From positions 2,737,576 through 2,801,575 of the forward strand of contig NZ_JH109152.1 in the NCBI RefSeq assembly GCF_000190755.2: a stretch of 64,000 nt of DNA, in the 5' to 3' direction. Both the position numbers and the translations under genes were made by a program. Below are positions 45,807-54,393 of this stretch, in pieces. Within the stretch, counting starts at the first letter, position 1; each line of letters begins with the position of its first letter. Under the pieces are notes generated by a model. It did no database searches. It was not told the DNA's origin and was given only the letters and a program-made list of their open reading frames with translations. The stretch is from Methylobacter tundripaludum SV96. Its GTDB lineage: Bacteria; Pseudomonadota; Gammaproteobacteria; Methylococcales; Methylomonadaceae.

Positions 45807-47185
45807 TGGATCAATCTATAAAATTCGATTTAGGCCTTATCAATCGTTACGATAAGGCCGGTCCCCGTTATACCTCTTATCCGACCGCATTGGAGCTGCA
45901 CGAAGGCTTCGGCAACAAGGAATATCGCCAGCACATAGCAAAATCCAATGCCGCCGGCGGGCCGCTTTCGCTGTATTTTCATATTCCTTTTTGCGACACC
46001 GTCTGCTTTTATTGCGCCTGTAATAAAATCGTCACCAAAAACCGCAAACATGCGGAACCGTATTTGGCGAATCTGTGTAAAGAAATTGCGTTGCAGGGCG
46101 ATTTGTTCGACTCCAACCGAGTCGTGAATCAATTGCACTGGGGCGGGGGAACGCCGACTTTTTTAAGCTACGAGCAGATGACAACGCTGATGGCGGTCAC
46201 CCGTGAGCATTTTCACTTAAGGGCTGACGACAAGGGCGAATATTCGATTGAAGTCGATCCCCGTGAAACCAACGACCAGACCATGAAGCAACTGCGCGAA
46301 CTGGGCTTTAACCGGGTCAGTTTGGGCTTGCAGGATTTCGACCCGGCCGTGCAAAAAGCTGTCAATCGCCTGCAAAGTGAAGAGCAGACGTTCAGCGTTT
46401 TGGAGGCGGCCCGCGCCGAGGGTTTTCGCTCGACCAATATCGACTTGATCTATGGCCTGCCGCTGCAAACGGTCGAGACCTTCGCCCTTACGCTGGACAA
46501 AATCCTGGCTGTGTCGCCGGATCGTTTTTCGATCTTCAACTACGCGCACATGCCGACACGGTTTAAAATCCAGCGCCAGATCAACGACGCCGATATGCCG
46601 AGCCCCGACGTGAAGCTGGCTATTTTGCAGATGGTCGGGCAAAGGCTCACCGACGCCGGTTACGTTTATATCGGCATGGATCACTTCGCCAAACCCGATG
46701 ACGAATTGGCCGTGGCTCAGCGCGAGGGGCATTTGTATCGCAACTTCCAGGGCTATTCCACGCATTCGGATTGTGATCTGGTGGGTTTGGGGATTACTTC
46801 GATCGGCAGGGTAGGGGATGCCTATATCCAGAATGTCAAAGAACTGGAGGAGTACGATCAATTGATCAGTCAGGGACAATTGCCGGTATTTAAAGGTGTC
46901 GAGCTGGATGATGACGACAAACTGCGCCGCGCCGTGATTACCCAGCTGATCTGCCATTTCGATTTAAGCTTTGCCGCTATCGAGCAGCAGTTCACCATTC
47001 ACTTTACCGATTATTTTGCCCAGGAACTTGAGGCATTAGCGCCGATGCAGGCTGACGGTTTGCTGTTTGTATCCGGGGAAGGCATCAAGGTGTTATCTTC
47101 AGGTCGTCTATTGATCCGCAATATCTGCATGGTATTCGACAAGTATCTGGCGCAAAAACAACAGCAGTTTTCAAAAGTTATTTAA
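45803..47185 (+). CDS. hemN: oxygen-independent coproporphyrinogen III oxidase HemN
   Basis: Radical-SAM enzyme that decarboxylates coproporphyrinogen III to protoporphyrinogen IX without oxygen. 460 aa. The [4Fe-4S] motif CDTVCFYCACNK (CxxxCxxC, plus a fourth cysteine typical of HemN), LHWGGGTPTFLS, and NIDLIYGLPLQT are present. The ATG overlaps the ccmI stop (ATGA), so heme synthesis and cytochrome c maturation are probably cotranscribed. Confidence 0.97.
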   Translation: MMDQSIKFDLGLINRYDKAGPRYTSYPTALELHEGFGNKEYRQHIAKSNAAGGPLSLYFHIPFCDTVCFYCACNKIVTKNRKHAEPYLANLCKEIALQGDLFDSNRVVNQLHWGGGTPTFLSYEQMTTLMAVTREHFHLRADDKGEYSIEVDPRETNDQTMKQLRELGFNRVSLGLQDFDPAVQKAVNRLQSEEQTFSVLEAARAEGFRSTNIDLIYGLPLQTVETFALTLDKILAVSPDRFSIFNYAHMPTRFKIQRQINDADMPSPDVKLAILQMVGQRLTDAGYVYIGMDHFAKPDDELAVAQREGHLYRNFQGYSTHSDCDLVGLGITSIGRVGDAYIQNVKELEEYDQLISQGQLPVFKGVELDDDDKLRRAVITQLICHFDLSFAAIEQQFTIHFTDYFAQELEALAPMQADGLLFVSGEGIKVLSSGRLLIRNICMVFDKYLAQKQQQFSKVI

Positions 47186-47193
47186 GTCGCCTT

Positions 47194-47400
47194 ATGAATG
47201 AAGATCGATTAATCGAATTGGAAATAAAAGCTGCCTATCAGGAAGATTTACTGCAGGCGTTGAATAAGATAGTCGCCGGGCATCAGCAACAGATAGGGCG
47301 CTTGGAAGCCACTTGCAGAATGCTCAACGATCGGATTAAAAGCCTGTCTGCTGAGGGTAGCGGCGGGGAAAGTATTGAGGAAGTGCCGCCGCATTATTAG
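47194..47400 (+). CDS. slyX: SlyX family protein
   Basis: 68 aa, almost entirely a coiled coil (LIELEIKAAYQEDLLQALNK, IGRLEATCRMLNDRIKSL) with the usual C-terminal PPHY. The function is unknown in all bacteria. It is 8 nt after hemN, same transcript. Confidence 0.9.
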   Translation: MNEDRLIELEIKAAYQEDLLQALNKIVAGHQQQIGRLEATCRMLNDRIKSLSAEGSGGESIEEVPPHY

Positions 47401-47449
47401 TCGTTGAGCGAGTTTTAACCCTCACGGCGAAAGCGCCGCAGAGGCGGTC

Positions 47450-48001
47450 CTACGTGTCGTATTTTTTAGACAATTGCAATAACACAAAAACCGCCCCCGT
47501 CCCACCGTCTTTAGGCGGCGCGGAGCAAAAGGCCTGAACGTCTTGGTGTTGCCTCAGCCATACGTTGAGGTTGTTTTTGAGTACGGGGTGGTTGTCGGCC
47601 GAACGATAGCCTTTACCATGGACGATATGTACGCAACGGCAGCCGTCTTCTACACAGGTATGCAGAAAATGCAGCAGTTGCCGTTTTGCCTCATTGCTGT
47701 TCAGTCCGTGCAGGTCAATTTCCGCATCCAGGCCAAACTGTCCTTTGCGCAGTTTTTTTAAGACATTATGCTGTAGTCCCGGAGCTGTAAAACTCAGCGA
47801 GTCTTCGAGTCCCACTTTTTCAACATCAAATCCGGTCGCACCGTCTAAGTGTTCCTCCACGTCAACGGCCTGCGATTTGGGGAATGGCTTGGGTTTATTA
47901 TCTTCCGTTAACAGCACTTTATCGCTTTTTACAGCGAGTACTTTACCGATAGTGATACGAAATAAATCGCTGTCTTCTGGAGTAAGGTTTTTTTTTGCCA
48001 C
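47450..48001 (-). CDS. Smr-domain protein (SmrA/YdaL-like)
   Basis: 183 aa. A C-terminal Smr domain (about residues 90-175) has the signature LDLHG-type EIDLHGLNSNEAKR and the HGKG motif (VHIVHGKGYRSADNHPVLK). Smr domains are nucleic-acid nicking or RNA-cleaving modules, and recent work links them to collided ribosomes. The N-terminal half is charged (DLFRITIGKVLAVKSDKVLL). Monocistronic and convergent with slyX. Confidence 0.9.
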   Translation of the reverse strand: MAKKNLTPEDSDLFRITIGKVLAVKSDKVLLTEDNKPKPFPKSQAVDVEEHLDGATGFDVEKVGLEDSLSFTAPGLQHNVLKKLRKGQFGLDAEIDLHGLNSNEAKRQLLHFLHTCVEDGCRCVHIVHGKGYRSADNHPVLKNNLNVWLRQHQDVQAFCSAPPKDGGTGAVFVLLQLSKKYDT

Positions 48002-48075
48002 GAAAGCTGATTTTGTTGTGTATTGTTGCTAATATGGTCGATTTTATAGCTTAATCGGCTTCAGGGCGATTGATA

Positions 48076-48831
48076 ATGCATATTTTGTTAAGTAATGATG
48101 ATGGCTACTTGGCTGAAGGACTTATTGCATTAGCCAATGCATTAGGTGGACATGCCGAAATATCGGTAGTAGCTCCGGATAGAAACCGCAGTGCGGCGAG
48201 TAATTCGTTAACGCTGGAAATGCCGTTACGCGCTTATACAATGGATAACGGCTTTATTAAAGTTGACGGTACACCCACCGACTGCGTGCATTTGGCAATA
48301 ACCGGTTTGCTGGAAAATGAACCGGACATGGTCTTTGCCGGGATTAACCATGGCTCCAATTTGGGTGATGATGTACTTTACTCGGGGACTGTTGCGGCGG
48401 CAACCGAAGGGCGTTTTTTAGGTTTGCCCGCTGTCGCCATTTCGTTGGCGGGCGCTAACCCAATTCATTTTGAAACTGCCGCACATGTTGCGGTAACGCT
48501 GTTGCAACAATTGATTAATCATCCCTTACCGCAAGACACCATTCTTAATGTCAATGTGCCGGATGTCGCGATTAAAGACTTAAAAGGCTATCAGGCAACC
48601 CGGTTGGGGCAGCGGCATAAATCGGAGCCGGTCATCAAGAGTGAAGATCCTCGCGGCCGTGTTATTTATTGGGTAGGCCCGCCGGGAGCGGAACAGGATG
48701 CAGGCCCCGGAACTGATTTTTATGCCATTAATGCAGGTTTCGTGTCGGTTACCCCGTTACAGCTGGATTTGACCTGGTATGAGCGAATCAATGATTTAAA
48801 GACATGGCTGCCCAAGGAGCATGATTTATGA
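48076..48831 (+). CDS. surE: 5'-nucleotidase SurE
   Basis: Survival protein with nucleoside-monophosphate and exopolyphosphate phosphatase activity. 251 aa. Marks: [14 protein letters not shown] (metal-binding DD), [28 protein letters not shown], and [24 protein letters not shown] 48076 is chosen over TTG 48070. It overlaps pcm by 4 nt in the conserved surE-pcm pair. Confidence 0.97.
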   Translation: MHILLSNDDGYLAEGLIALANALGGHAEISVVAPDRNRSAASNSLTLEMPLRAYTMDNGFIKVDGTPTDCVHLAITGLLENEPDMVFAGINHGSNLGDDVLYSGTVAAATEGRFLGLPAVAISLAGANPIHFETAAHVAVTLLQQLINHPLPQDTILNVNVPDVAIKDLKGYQATRLGQRHKSEPVIKSEDPRGRVIYWVGPPGAEQDAGPGTDFYAINAGFVSVTPLQLDLTWYERINDLKTWLPKEHDL

Positions 48832-49490
48832 TTCAAAGCCTGCAAGGAATAGGCATGACCTCTTCGCGCACCCGTGAGCGCATGATCAATCGGTTAATGG
48901 AGCAAGGCATCCGAAGCAATAAAATTTTGGATGTCATACGCAATACGCCCCGACATATTTTTATGGACGAGGCCTTGGCCAGCCGCGCTTATGAAGATAC
49001 CGCACTGCCGATTGGTTACAACCAGACGATTTCCCAGCCTTATATCGTCGCAAAAATGACAGAGTTGCTGCTGGCCTCATCAGGCCGATTAGAAAAAGTC
49101 TTGGAAATAGGCACTGGCTGCGGCTACCAAACGGCAATCCTGGCGCAACTGGTCAATCATGTCTACTCCGTTGAAAGAATCGCGCCGTTACAGAAAAAAG
49201 CCAAAGATCGGTTATGGGGTTTAAAGCTCAAGAATGTCAGTTACTTGCACAGCGATGGCGGCTGGGGGTGGCAGGATCATGCGCCGTATGATGGTATTCT
49301 GGTTGCTGCCGCACCGCCTGAAATACCGGAAATGCTGTTGCAACAAATGGCTGTCGGCGGAGTGATGGTTATTCCCATTGGCAAAGGCAGCAGCCAGCAG
49401 CTACAGAGAGTCACGCGCACAGAAGGCGGCTATGAAGTTGAGAGATTGGAGCCGGTTGTTTTTGTGCCTTTTTTATCTGGAAGGAAATAA
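48828..49490 (+). CDS. pcm: protein-L-isoaspartate O-methyltransferase
   Basis: Repairs isoaspartyl residues using SAM. 220 aa. Marks: GITSxR-type start ([12 protein letters not shown]), [38 protein letters not shown] loop [18 protein letters not shown], and [14 protein letters not shown]. Coupled to surE by ATGA. The rpoS and nlpD genes that often follow are not here. Confidence 0.97.
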   Translation: MIQSLQGIGMTSSRTRERMINRLMEQGIRSNKILDVIRNTPRHIFMDEALASRAYEDTALPIGYNQTISQPYIVAKMTELLLASSGRLEKVLEIGTGCGYQTAILAQLVNHVYSVERIAPLQKKAKDRLWGLKLKNVSYLHSDGGWGWQDHAPYDGILVAAAPPEIPEMLLQQMAVGGVMVIPIGKGSSQQLQRVTRTEGGYEVERLEPVVFVPFLSGRK

Positions 49491-50010
49491 ACATTTTTCA
49501 ATAAATGCATGACATAACCTTTTGCAGCATCTTCATTTTTTTCGGCACTAACGAATGTGATGGCGACCATGCCCACCCCAGCCCTATAAGGCTCGGTTTT
49601 GTGGGATGTTCGGTGACAGCATTGTCGTGACTACAAGTTAACCTTCACAGCAAAAAAATCCGGTTTGAGCTGTGCGGATTTTGGGCGATGTTTTTCCAAT
49701 GCCTTACAAAGGCTTTTGTCATTGCCGCTATTGTGCGGAACGCGGTGTTTTGTGTCTCTTTTGGGTAGGGAATCCCCCTGCCTATTCTACGGTATGTCTT
49801 TTGTCGCGAATTACCCTAAAAAAATCAACAGTCTTGTCTATTGAATGCGAGGAATACTGATCAACAACATAAAAGTCTGCATTAATTCGTGTCCTGGTTA
49901 TCATTTCTCTTTTATTGAAGTCATTAACGGTGATTGGCGTGTTATTTTTGAGAGAAAGTAATCAATTATAGAATTTTCTGTGCGCCGATTTAAGGTTAAG
50001 ATCGGTTCTT
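49491..50010. other. intergenic region downstream of pcm
   Basis: 520 bp with no convincing gene. An inverted repeat AAATCCG/CGGATTT (49656-49662 and 49675-49681), followed by a T-rich stretch, may be a transcription end. A cysteine-rich 62-codon open frame at 49672-49860 has no ribosome-binding site or family resemblance. The promoter of the response-regulator gene should lie near 49930-50000. Confidence 0.4.
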
Positions 50011-51189
50011 ATGAAAATGAACTTTGACTCAAAAAAGATTTTGGTAATCGAGGATCAAGTGATCATACGAGAAACCATTAAACACATACTGTATTCATTG
50101 GGTGTGCGGCACATCGTTGAAGCGGGAACCGGCGTTAATGGCATAGTGGAGATGAGGCGCAGTCAATTCGATATTGTCCTCTGCGATTATAATCTTGGCG
50201 ATGGGAAAAATGGCCAGCAGGTTCTGGAAGAAGCAAAACATTTTAAGCTACTGTCGTTTAATGCTGTTTTTATAATGATTACCGTTGAGCAGAGTAAGAA
50301 CATGGTGCTTAGCGCCCTCGACTGCAAGCCAGATGATTACTTGATAAAGCCTTTTAACCGGTTGCAACTTTCAACCCGGATCGAACGATGTATTGTCCGC
50401 AAGGAATATCTTGCCAGTATTGAACGTGAAATAGATATAGGCAATATTTATCAGGCGATACAAAACTGTGAAAAGCTGCTTCAGCAGGGCAATAGAAAAA
50501 ACCGCTTACATGTATTGAAGATACGCGCCGATTTAGCTCTTGTCATCAGGGATTTCAAGGCGGCCGAAAGAATTTATCAGTAGATACTGCAAGAAAGAGA
50601 TATTCCCTGGGCTAAGTTGGGTATGATTGTGATCGTTTTTTTTGACGGCAATTATGAGCAGGCTGTTGAGTCTCTTCAGCAGTTTATCGGTCAATATCCT
50701 ATGATGTTGGAAGCTTATGACTGGTTGGCAAAGTCGTACGAAGCCTTGGGTAACAATGAAGAGGCGTTAATCACGCTTAACTTGGCGATTGATCTTTCAC
50801 CTCAAACTATTTTAAGGCAGCAACGACTGGCCTTGTTGGCTGACAAAACTGAAAACATTGACGTTGCAAAAAAAGCCTATAAAGCAGCAGTTAACCTGGG
50901 CAAGCATTCTGTATATGGATCATCCAGTGATTTTTCGGGTTTGGCTAAAGCCCACTTAAAATCCAATTCAGCCGGTGATGCATTAAAGATATTGAATGAT
51001 ATGAATAAATGTTTTTTCAATGACCCGGATTCAAGGCTTAGAGCTGCAATATTGGAAATCGAGATCCAAAAAGCAAAAAATAATGGTGTAGTGGCGCAGA
51101 AACCTTATGAAAAGGCATTTAAATTAAACGAGCAATTCGGTAAGCAAATAGCCAGAGAACTGCGTCTGGAAATGTTAAGGGTTGTCAGA
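50011..51189 (+). pseudogene. response regulator with TPR repeats, 5' part (nonsense codon and IS insertion)
   Basis: A CheY-like receiver domain (residues 7-125) is intact in sequence: KILVIEDQVIIRE (acidic pocket), phosphoacceptor VLCDYNLGDG, and PDDYLIKPFN (conserved lysine). A TPR region follows. A TAG at 50581-50583 interrupts the frame after KAAERIYQ. The next codons (ILQERDIPWAKLGM) continue the same frame into further TPRs (YEQAVESLQQFIGQYPMMLEAY). Homology ends near LRLEMLRV at about 51180, where the mobile element begins. The 3' remainder is at 53706-54218. Whether a truncated receiver protein is still made is unknown. Confidence 0.85.
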
Positions 51190-51534
51190 TGCCTGCCCTC
51201 CTGCGCAAGACTGCAAGACGCGACAGAACTGGGTGGGCAGGCGTCGGACAAGCCTCGAGGGAGGAAACCGCGGGCTACGCAGCAGTGGACTAGAACAGGG
51301 GATGGACTATGGAGATTTAACAGGTGGCTGTACGGGTTAACCTGGCTCTCATGTTGGTCAGCCGAGGCCCGATATAGCCCAGTAGGTCCATCTCACAGTC
51401 TATGCGCCTGATTTTTCGTGGCGGTGGCGAGCAAAAAATAGGGATTTTACGCCACCAGGCCAAGCCTTCCCGTATCGGCTCTAACCGCCGATAAACCAGT
51501 GGCAGGTGATTTGGCGTTTGGCAGGCACTTGTTT

Positions 51535-52734
51535 TCATGCCGTACCTCGTTGCCAAGGTGGCGCTCGAATCGGCTGTTTGCGCGCTAAGATTTCGACGAT
51601 GATCATGGCCGCACCGCAGTCGGGACAGGTGAAAGTCGGCTGGGCCGATTGTCCTACCGCATCGGTATCCCCACCGTTGAGTTCACTGTCGGTCGGCATA
51701 ACCTGCAGTAGTTTACGTACCTGCGCAAGCTGTTCACGGCGGCCGCAATTGGCGAGCAAGCCATAATGACGAATGCGATGGAAGCCACTGGGCAACACAT
51801 GCAACAGGAAGCGGCGGATAAACTCGTCGGTAGTGAGCGTCATGGTTTTATGCCGCGTCTTGCCCTTGGCTCGGTAGTCTTTCCAGCGGAACGTGACGCC
51901 GCGCTCGTCCAGGGCAATCAGGCGTGAGTTGGCGATTGCCACCCGGTGGGTATAACGCGACAGATAAGCCAATACCGCCGAAGGCCCTGCAAACGGGCGT
52001 TTGGCGTAGACCACCCATTCGCACTTTTTAAGTGGCACGAGCCAATCAGCAAAGGCCGAGGCGTCAGCCAGATGGGCATGCTCACCGAAGAACTGCAATT
52101 GTCCTGCCGCCTGCGCTTTGCTGAGTTCTTCCAGAAAACGCCGTCGAAACAGCCGTGACAGCACGCGTACCGATAAAAAGAAGCCCGGTTTGCAAGCCAC
52201 CCATCGCTTGCCGTCTACGGATAAGCCGCCGCCGGGAACGATGCCGTGCACATGCGGATGATGAGTTAACGCCGAGCCCCAGGTATGCAGAATCAAGGTG
52301 GCTCCGATCCGTGCGCCCAGATGTTTAGGGTCTGCGGCGATGGTGCGCAGCGTCTCGGCGGCAACCTCAAACAGCAAGCCATAGATCACTGACTTGTTGG
52401 TGTAAGCGATGGCGCTGATCGGCGCGGGCAAGGTGAACACCAGATGGTAATAGTCCACCGGTAACAGATCGGCCTGCCGGGCTTCGAGCCACCGTTTAGC
52501 CGCACTGGCCTGGCATTTTGGGCAGTGCCGGTTACGGCAAGAGTTGTAGGCAATTTCGTCATGCTCACAGGCGGAGCAGTGCAACACATGCCCACCCAAG
52601 GTCGAGGTACGACACTGTTCGATGGCGGACATGACTTTCAGTTGCCCCAGACTTAAGTGGGTTTGCTGAGCTTGTCGCCAAGCGGGTCCGTGGGTGCGGA
52701 AGATATCCGCCACCTCCAGTGCGGGACGCACCAT
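51535..52734 (-). CDS. IS91-family transposase (Y2 HUH)
   Basis: 399 aa. N-terminal zinc-binding cysteines (LHCSACEHDEIAYNSC and RHCPKCQ), the HUH metal site HPHVHG (His 161 and 163), and the paired catalytic tyrosines Y257 and Y261 in AYLSRYTHRVA. C-terminal TFTCPDCGAAM is a second cysteine pair. Full length, apparently intact. Acts at the ends of the element by single-strand nicking in rolling-circle transposition. Confidence 0.95.
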   Translation of the reverse strand: MVRPALEVADIFRTHGPAWRQAQQTHLSLGQLKVMSAIEQCRTSTLGGHVLHCSACEHDEIAYNSCRNRHCPKCQASAAKRWLEARQADLLPVDYYHLVFTLPAPISAIAYTNKSVIYGLLFEVAAETLRTIAADPKHLGARIGATLILHTWGSALTHHPHVHGIVPGGGLSVDGKRWVACKPGFFLSVRVLSRLFRRRFLEELSKAQAAGQLQFFGEHAHLADASAFADWLVPLKKCEWVVYAKRPFAGPSAVLAYLSRYTHRVAIANSRLIALDERGVTFRWKDYRAKGKTRHKTMTLTTDEFIRRFLLHVLPSGFHRIRHYGLLANCGRREQLAQVRKLLQVMPTDSELNGGDTDAVGQSAQPTFTCPDCGAAMIIVEILARKQPIRAPPWQRGTA

Positions 52735-52743
52735 GACCTTAGT

Positions 52744-53619
52744 CTACACCGGTTGCAATGTCTCCAGTGGACTGACCACCTCACGCAGGATATCGGTGGC
52801 TACCTGGGCATAGAGCGCCGTGGTCTCCAGCTTCTTGTGACCGAGTAACACCTGGATCACCCGAATATCCACCTTCTGTTCCAGCAAATGAGTGGCAAAG
52901 CTGTGCCTCAGCGTATGCATCGATACCCGCTTGTCAATTCGCGCCGCCTCAGCAGCGGCATGGATGGCCCGGTTGAGTTGACGGGTGCTGAGTGGATCGA
53001 TGGGGTCCAAGCCAGGAAATAGCCAGCCACCTTGGAGCATTTTGCCTTGTGCATGGGCAAACTTCCACCAGGCGCGCAACCGTTCCAACAGCACCGGCGA
53101 CAGCATGGCATAACGATCCTTGCTGCCTTTACCCTGTTCGATGCGCAGCGTCATACGCTGGCTGTCGATATCACCGACCTTCAGCGACACCACCTCGCTG
53201 GCACGTAAGCCGGCGCCGTAAGCCACCGATAACGCTGTCTGGTGCTTGAGATTGTCAACGGCGGCGATCAGGCGAGCCACCTCTTCACGACTCAATACCA
53301 CCGGCAGTTTGTGAGGTACATGCACCGGGTGCATCTTAGTCAACAACTCAGGGCGGTCTAGCGTCGTTTCAAAGAGAAACTTGAGCCCGGTGAGGGTCGC
53401 ATTCAATGAAATCGGCGAAATACCGTGATCAACCAAGTGCAATTGATAACGGCGTAAATCTTCGACGCTGGCTGTATCAGGCGAACGTCCCAGGAAACCC
53501 GCGAATCGTTTCACAACACGGATATAACTGGCCTGGGTTTTGGGGGAAAGTTTGCGCATCCGCATGTCGTCGATCATACGTTGGCGCAACGGGGTAATGG
53601 GTTTACTTGTCGAAGTCAT
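52744..53619 (-). CDS. tyrosine recombinase/integrase carried by the IS91 element
   Basis: 291 aa from ATG 53619, which has AGGAG 7 nt upstream; 13 more codons are open before it. N-terminal SAM-like domain (SPKTQASYIRVVKRF) and catalytic domain with R139 (GAGLRASEV), lysine in GKGSKDRY, H235-x-x-R238 (HTLRHSFATHLL), H261 (LLGHKKLETT) and nucleophile Y270. All catalytic residues are present. It is the first gene of the element. Its contribution to IS91 movement is unknown to me. Confidence 0.94.
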   Translation of the reverse strand: MTSTSKPITPLRQRMIDDMRMRKLSPKTQASYIRVVKRFAGFLGRSPDTASVEDLRRYQLHLVDHGISPISLNATLTGLKFLFETTLDRPELLTKMHPVHVPHKLPVVLSREEVARLIAAVDNLKHQTALSVAYGAGLRASEVVSLKVGDIDSQRMTLRIEQGKGSKDRYAMLSPVLLERLRAWWKFAHAQGKMLQGGWLFPGLDPIDPLSTRQLNRAIHAAAEAARIDKRVSMHTLRHSFATHLLEQKVDIRVIQVLLGHKKLETTALYAQVATDILREVVSPLETLQPV

Positions 53620-53705
53620 GACACTGCTCCTATCTTGAAACAAGGCGGATTGCCTCATTCCTTAACATAGGAAACAGTCACACTCTTTCAACCACCCTCA
53701 AGCTT

Positions 53706-54218
53706 ATGATCGCAGCCTCAATACCGCGTGAGCGGTTTAGTCCTTTGGCAAAAATCAGTCATCTGAGCGGAGCCAGTGAAATGACTGATGAAATTCTTGC
53801 GGATTTAATTAAAACCAACATTGATGACAAATACTTTATCGGTGAGATTGACAAAATGTGCAACGCATTTATCGGTGATAATTATGCGAACGATTTGATT
53901 AGTCGGATAAAACAGGAGTTAGTTGATATTAATAATGAAGGGGTCAATTTATTTAAAGAAGGCAGAATTAAAGATGCTCTCGCAATTTTTGAAGATGCCG
54001 TCGAAAAAATGCCTAATAACCAGGCAATCACTTTAAGTCTGCTGAAAATCATTATCCACGATCTTAAAATATCTAAACCCGATCCAAAAAAAACCATGCT
54101 TGTTCAGTCCTATATTAATAAAGCCATTAAAATAGGCGTTCCCCACGATCAAATTGGCAGTATTCAGCTGGAACTAGATAAAATTCAATATCAAAATCCA
54201 TTAACCCAAAAGTCATAG
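53706..54218 (+). pseudogene. response regulator/TPR gene, 3' part beyond the IS
   Basis: 170 codons. From about residue 25 the sequence continues the style of the 5' part: MTDEILADLIKTNIDDKYFI, then a TPR-like segment EGVNLFKEGRIKDALAIFEDAVEKMPNNQAITLSLL and a C-terminal helix. AT-rich, like the 5' part and unlike the IS. The first ~25 codons may be damaged or IS-derived. An internal ATG at 53781 could start a separate product, but no strong ribosome-binding site is seen. Confidence 0.7.
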
Positions 54219-54358
54219 TTTGCCTTATTAGGGAGGGTTGTGAGCTTTGTGAGCAATTGATTTTTTCAGGATTGCTGATCGCGGGCCGGCGATAAACAAA
54301 ATGTAGATGATTTGCTGGGTAAATATACGGGGGATGGTGCGGAGTATAGAGGTGTGTA

Positions 54359-54380
54359 GCCGGGCAGCGGACTGCCCGGC
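54359..54380. terminator. 9-bp perfect inverted repeat downstream of fusA2
   Basis: GCCGGGCAG, CGGA loop, CTGCCCGGC, 14 nt beyond the fusA2 stop on the minus strand. There is no T-run, so it is a stable 3'-end hairpin rather than a classical terminator. Confidence 0.5.
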
Positions 54381-54393
54381 GTACCTTTCTAGC

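Larger units (their letters stand above)
51190..53700 (-). mobile_element. IS91-family element with its own tyrosine recombinase
   Basis: About 2.5 kb containing an IS91-type transposase gene and, upstream of it on the minus strand, a phage-type integrase gene 9 nt away. Ends are approximate. On the left, GCCTGCCC/GGGCAGGC (51191-51198 and 51235-51242) may be the subterminal hairpin. On the right, the coding context of the interrupted gene resumes near 53706. IS91 elements move by rolling-circle replication and leave no target duplication, so no direct repeat is expected. Higher GC than the interrupted gene. Confidence 0.85.

Noticed and set aside
49672-49860. 62-codon open frame with a cysteine cluster (CHCRYC)
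   Set aside because: No ribosome-binding site, no family resemblance, and it overlaps a terminator-like hairpin. Probably chance.
49491-50010. Cyclic di-GMP (GEMM) riboswitch upstream of the response-regulator gene
   Set aside because: I looked for the conserved GEMM core and tetraloop-receptor pattern and did not find it.
51190-53700. Integron or prophage integrase
   Set aside because: The tyrosine recombinase has no attC sites, cassettes or phage genes around it, and it is transcribed with an IS91 transposase.
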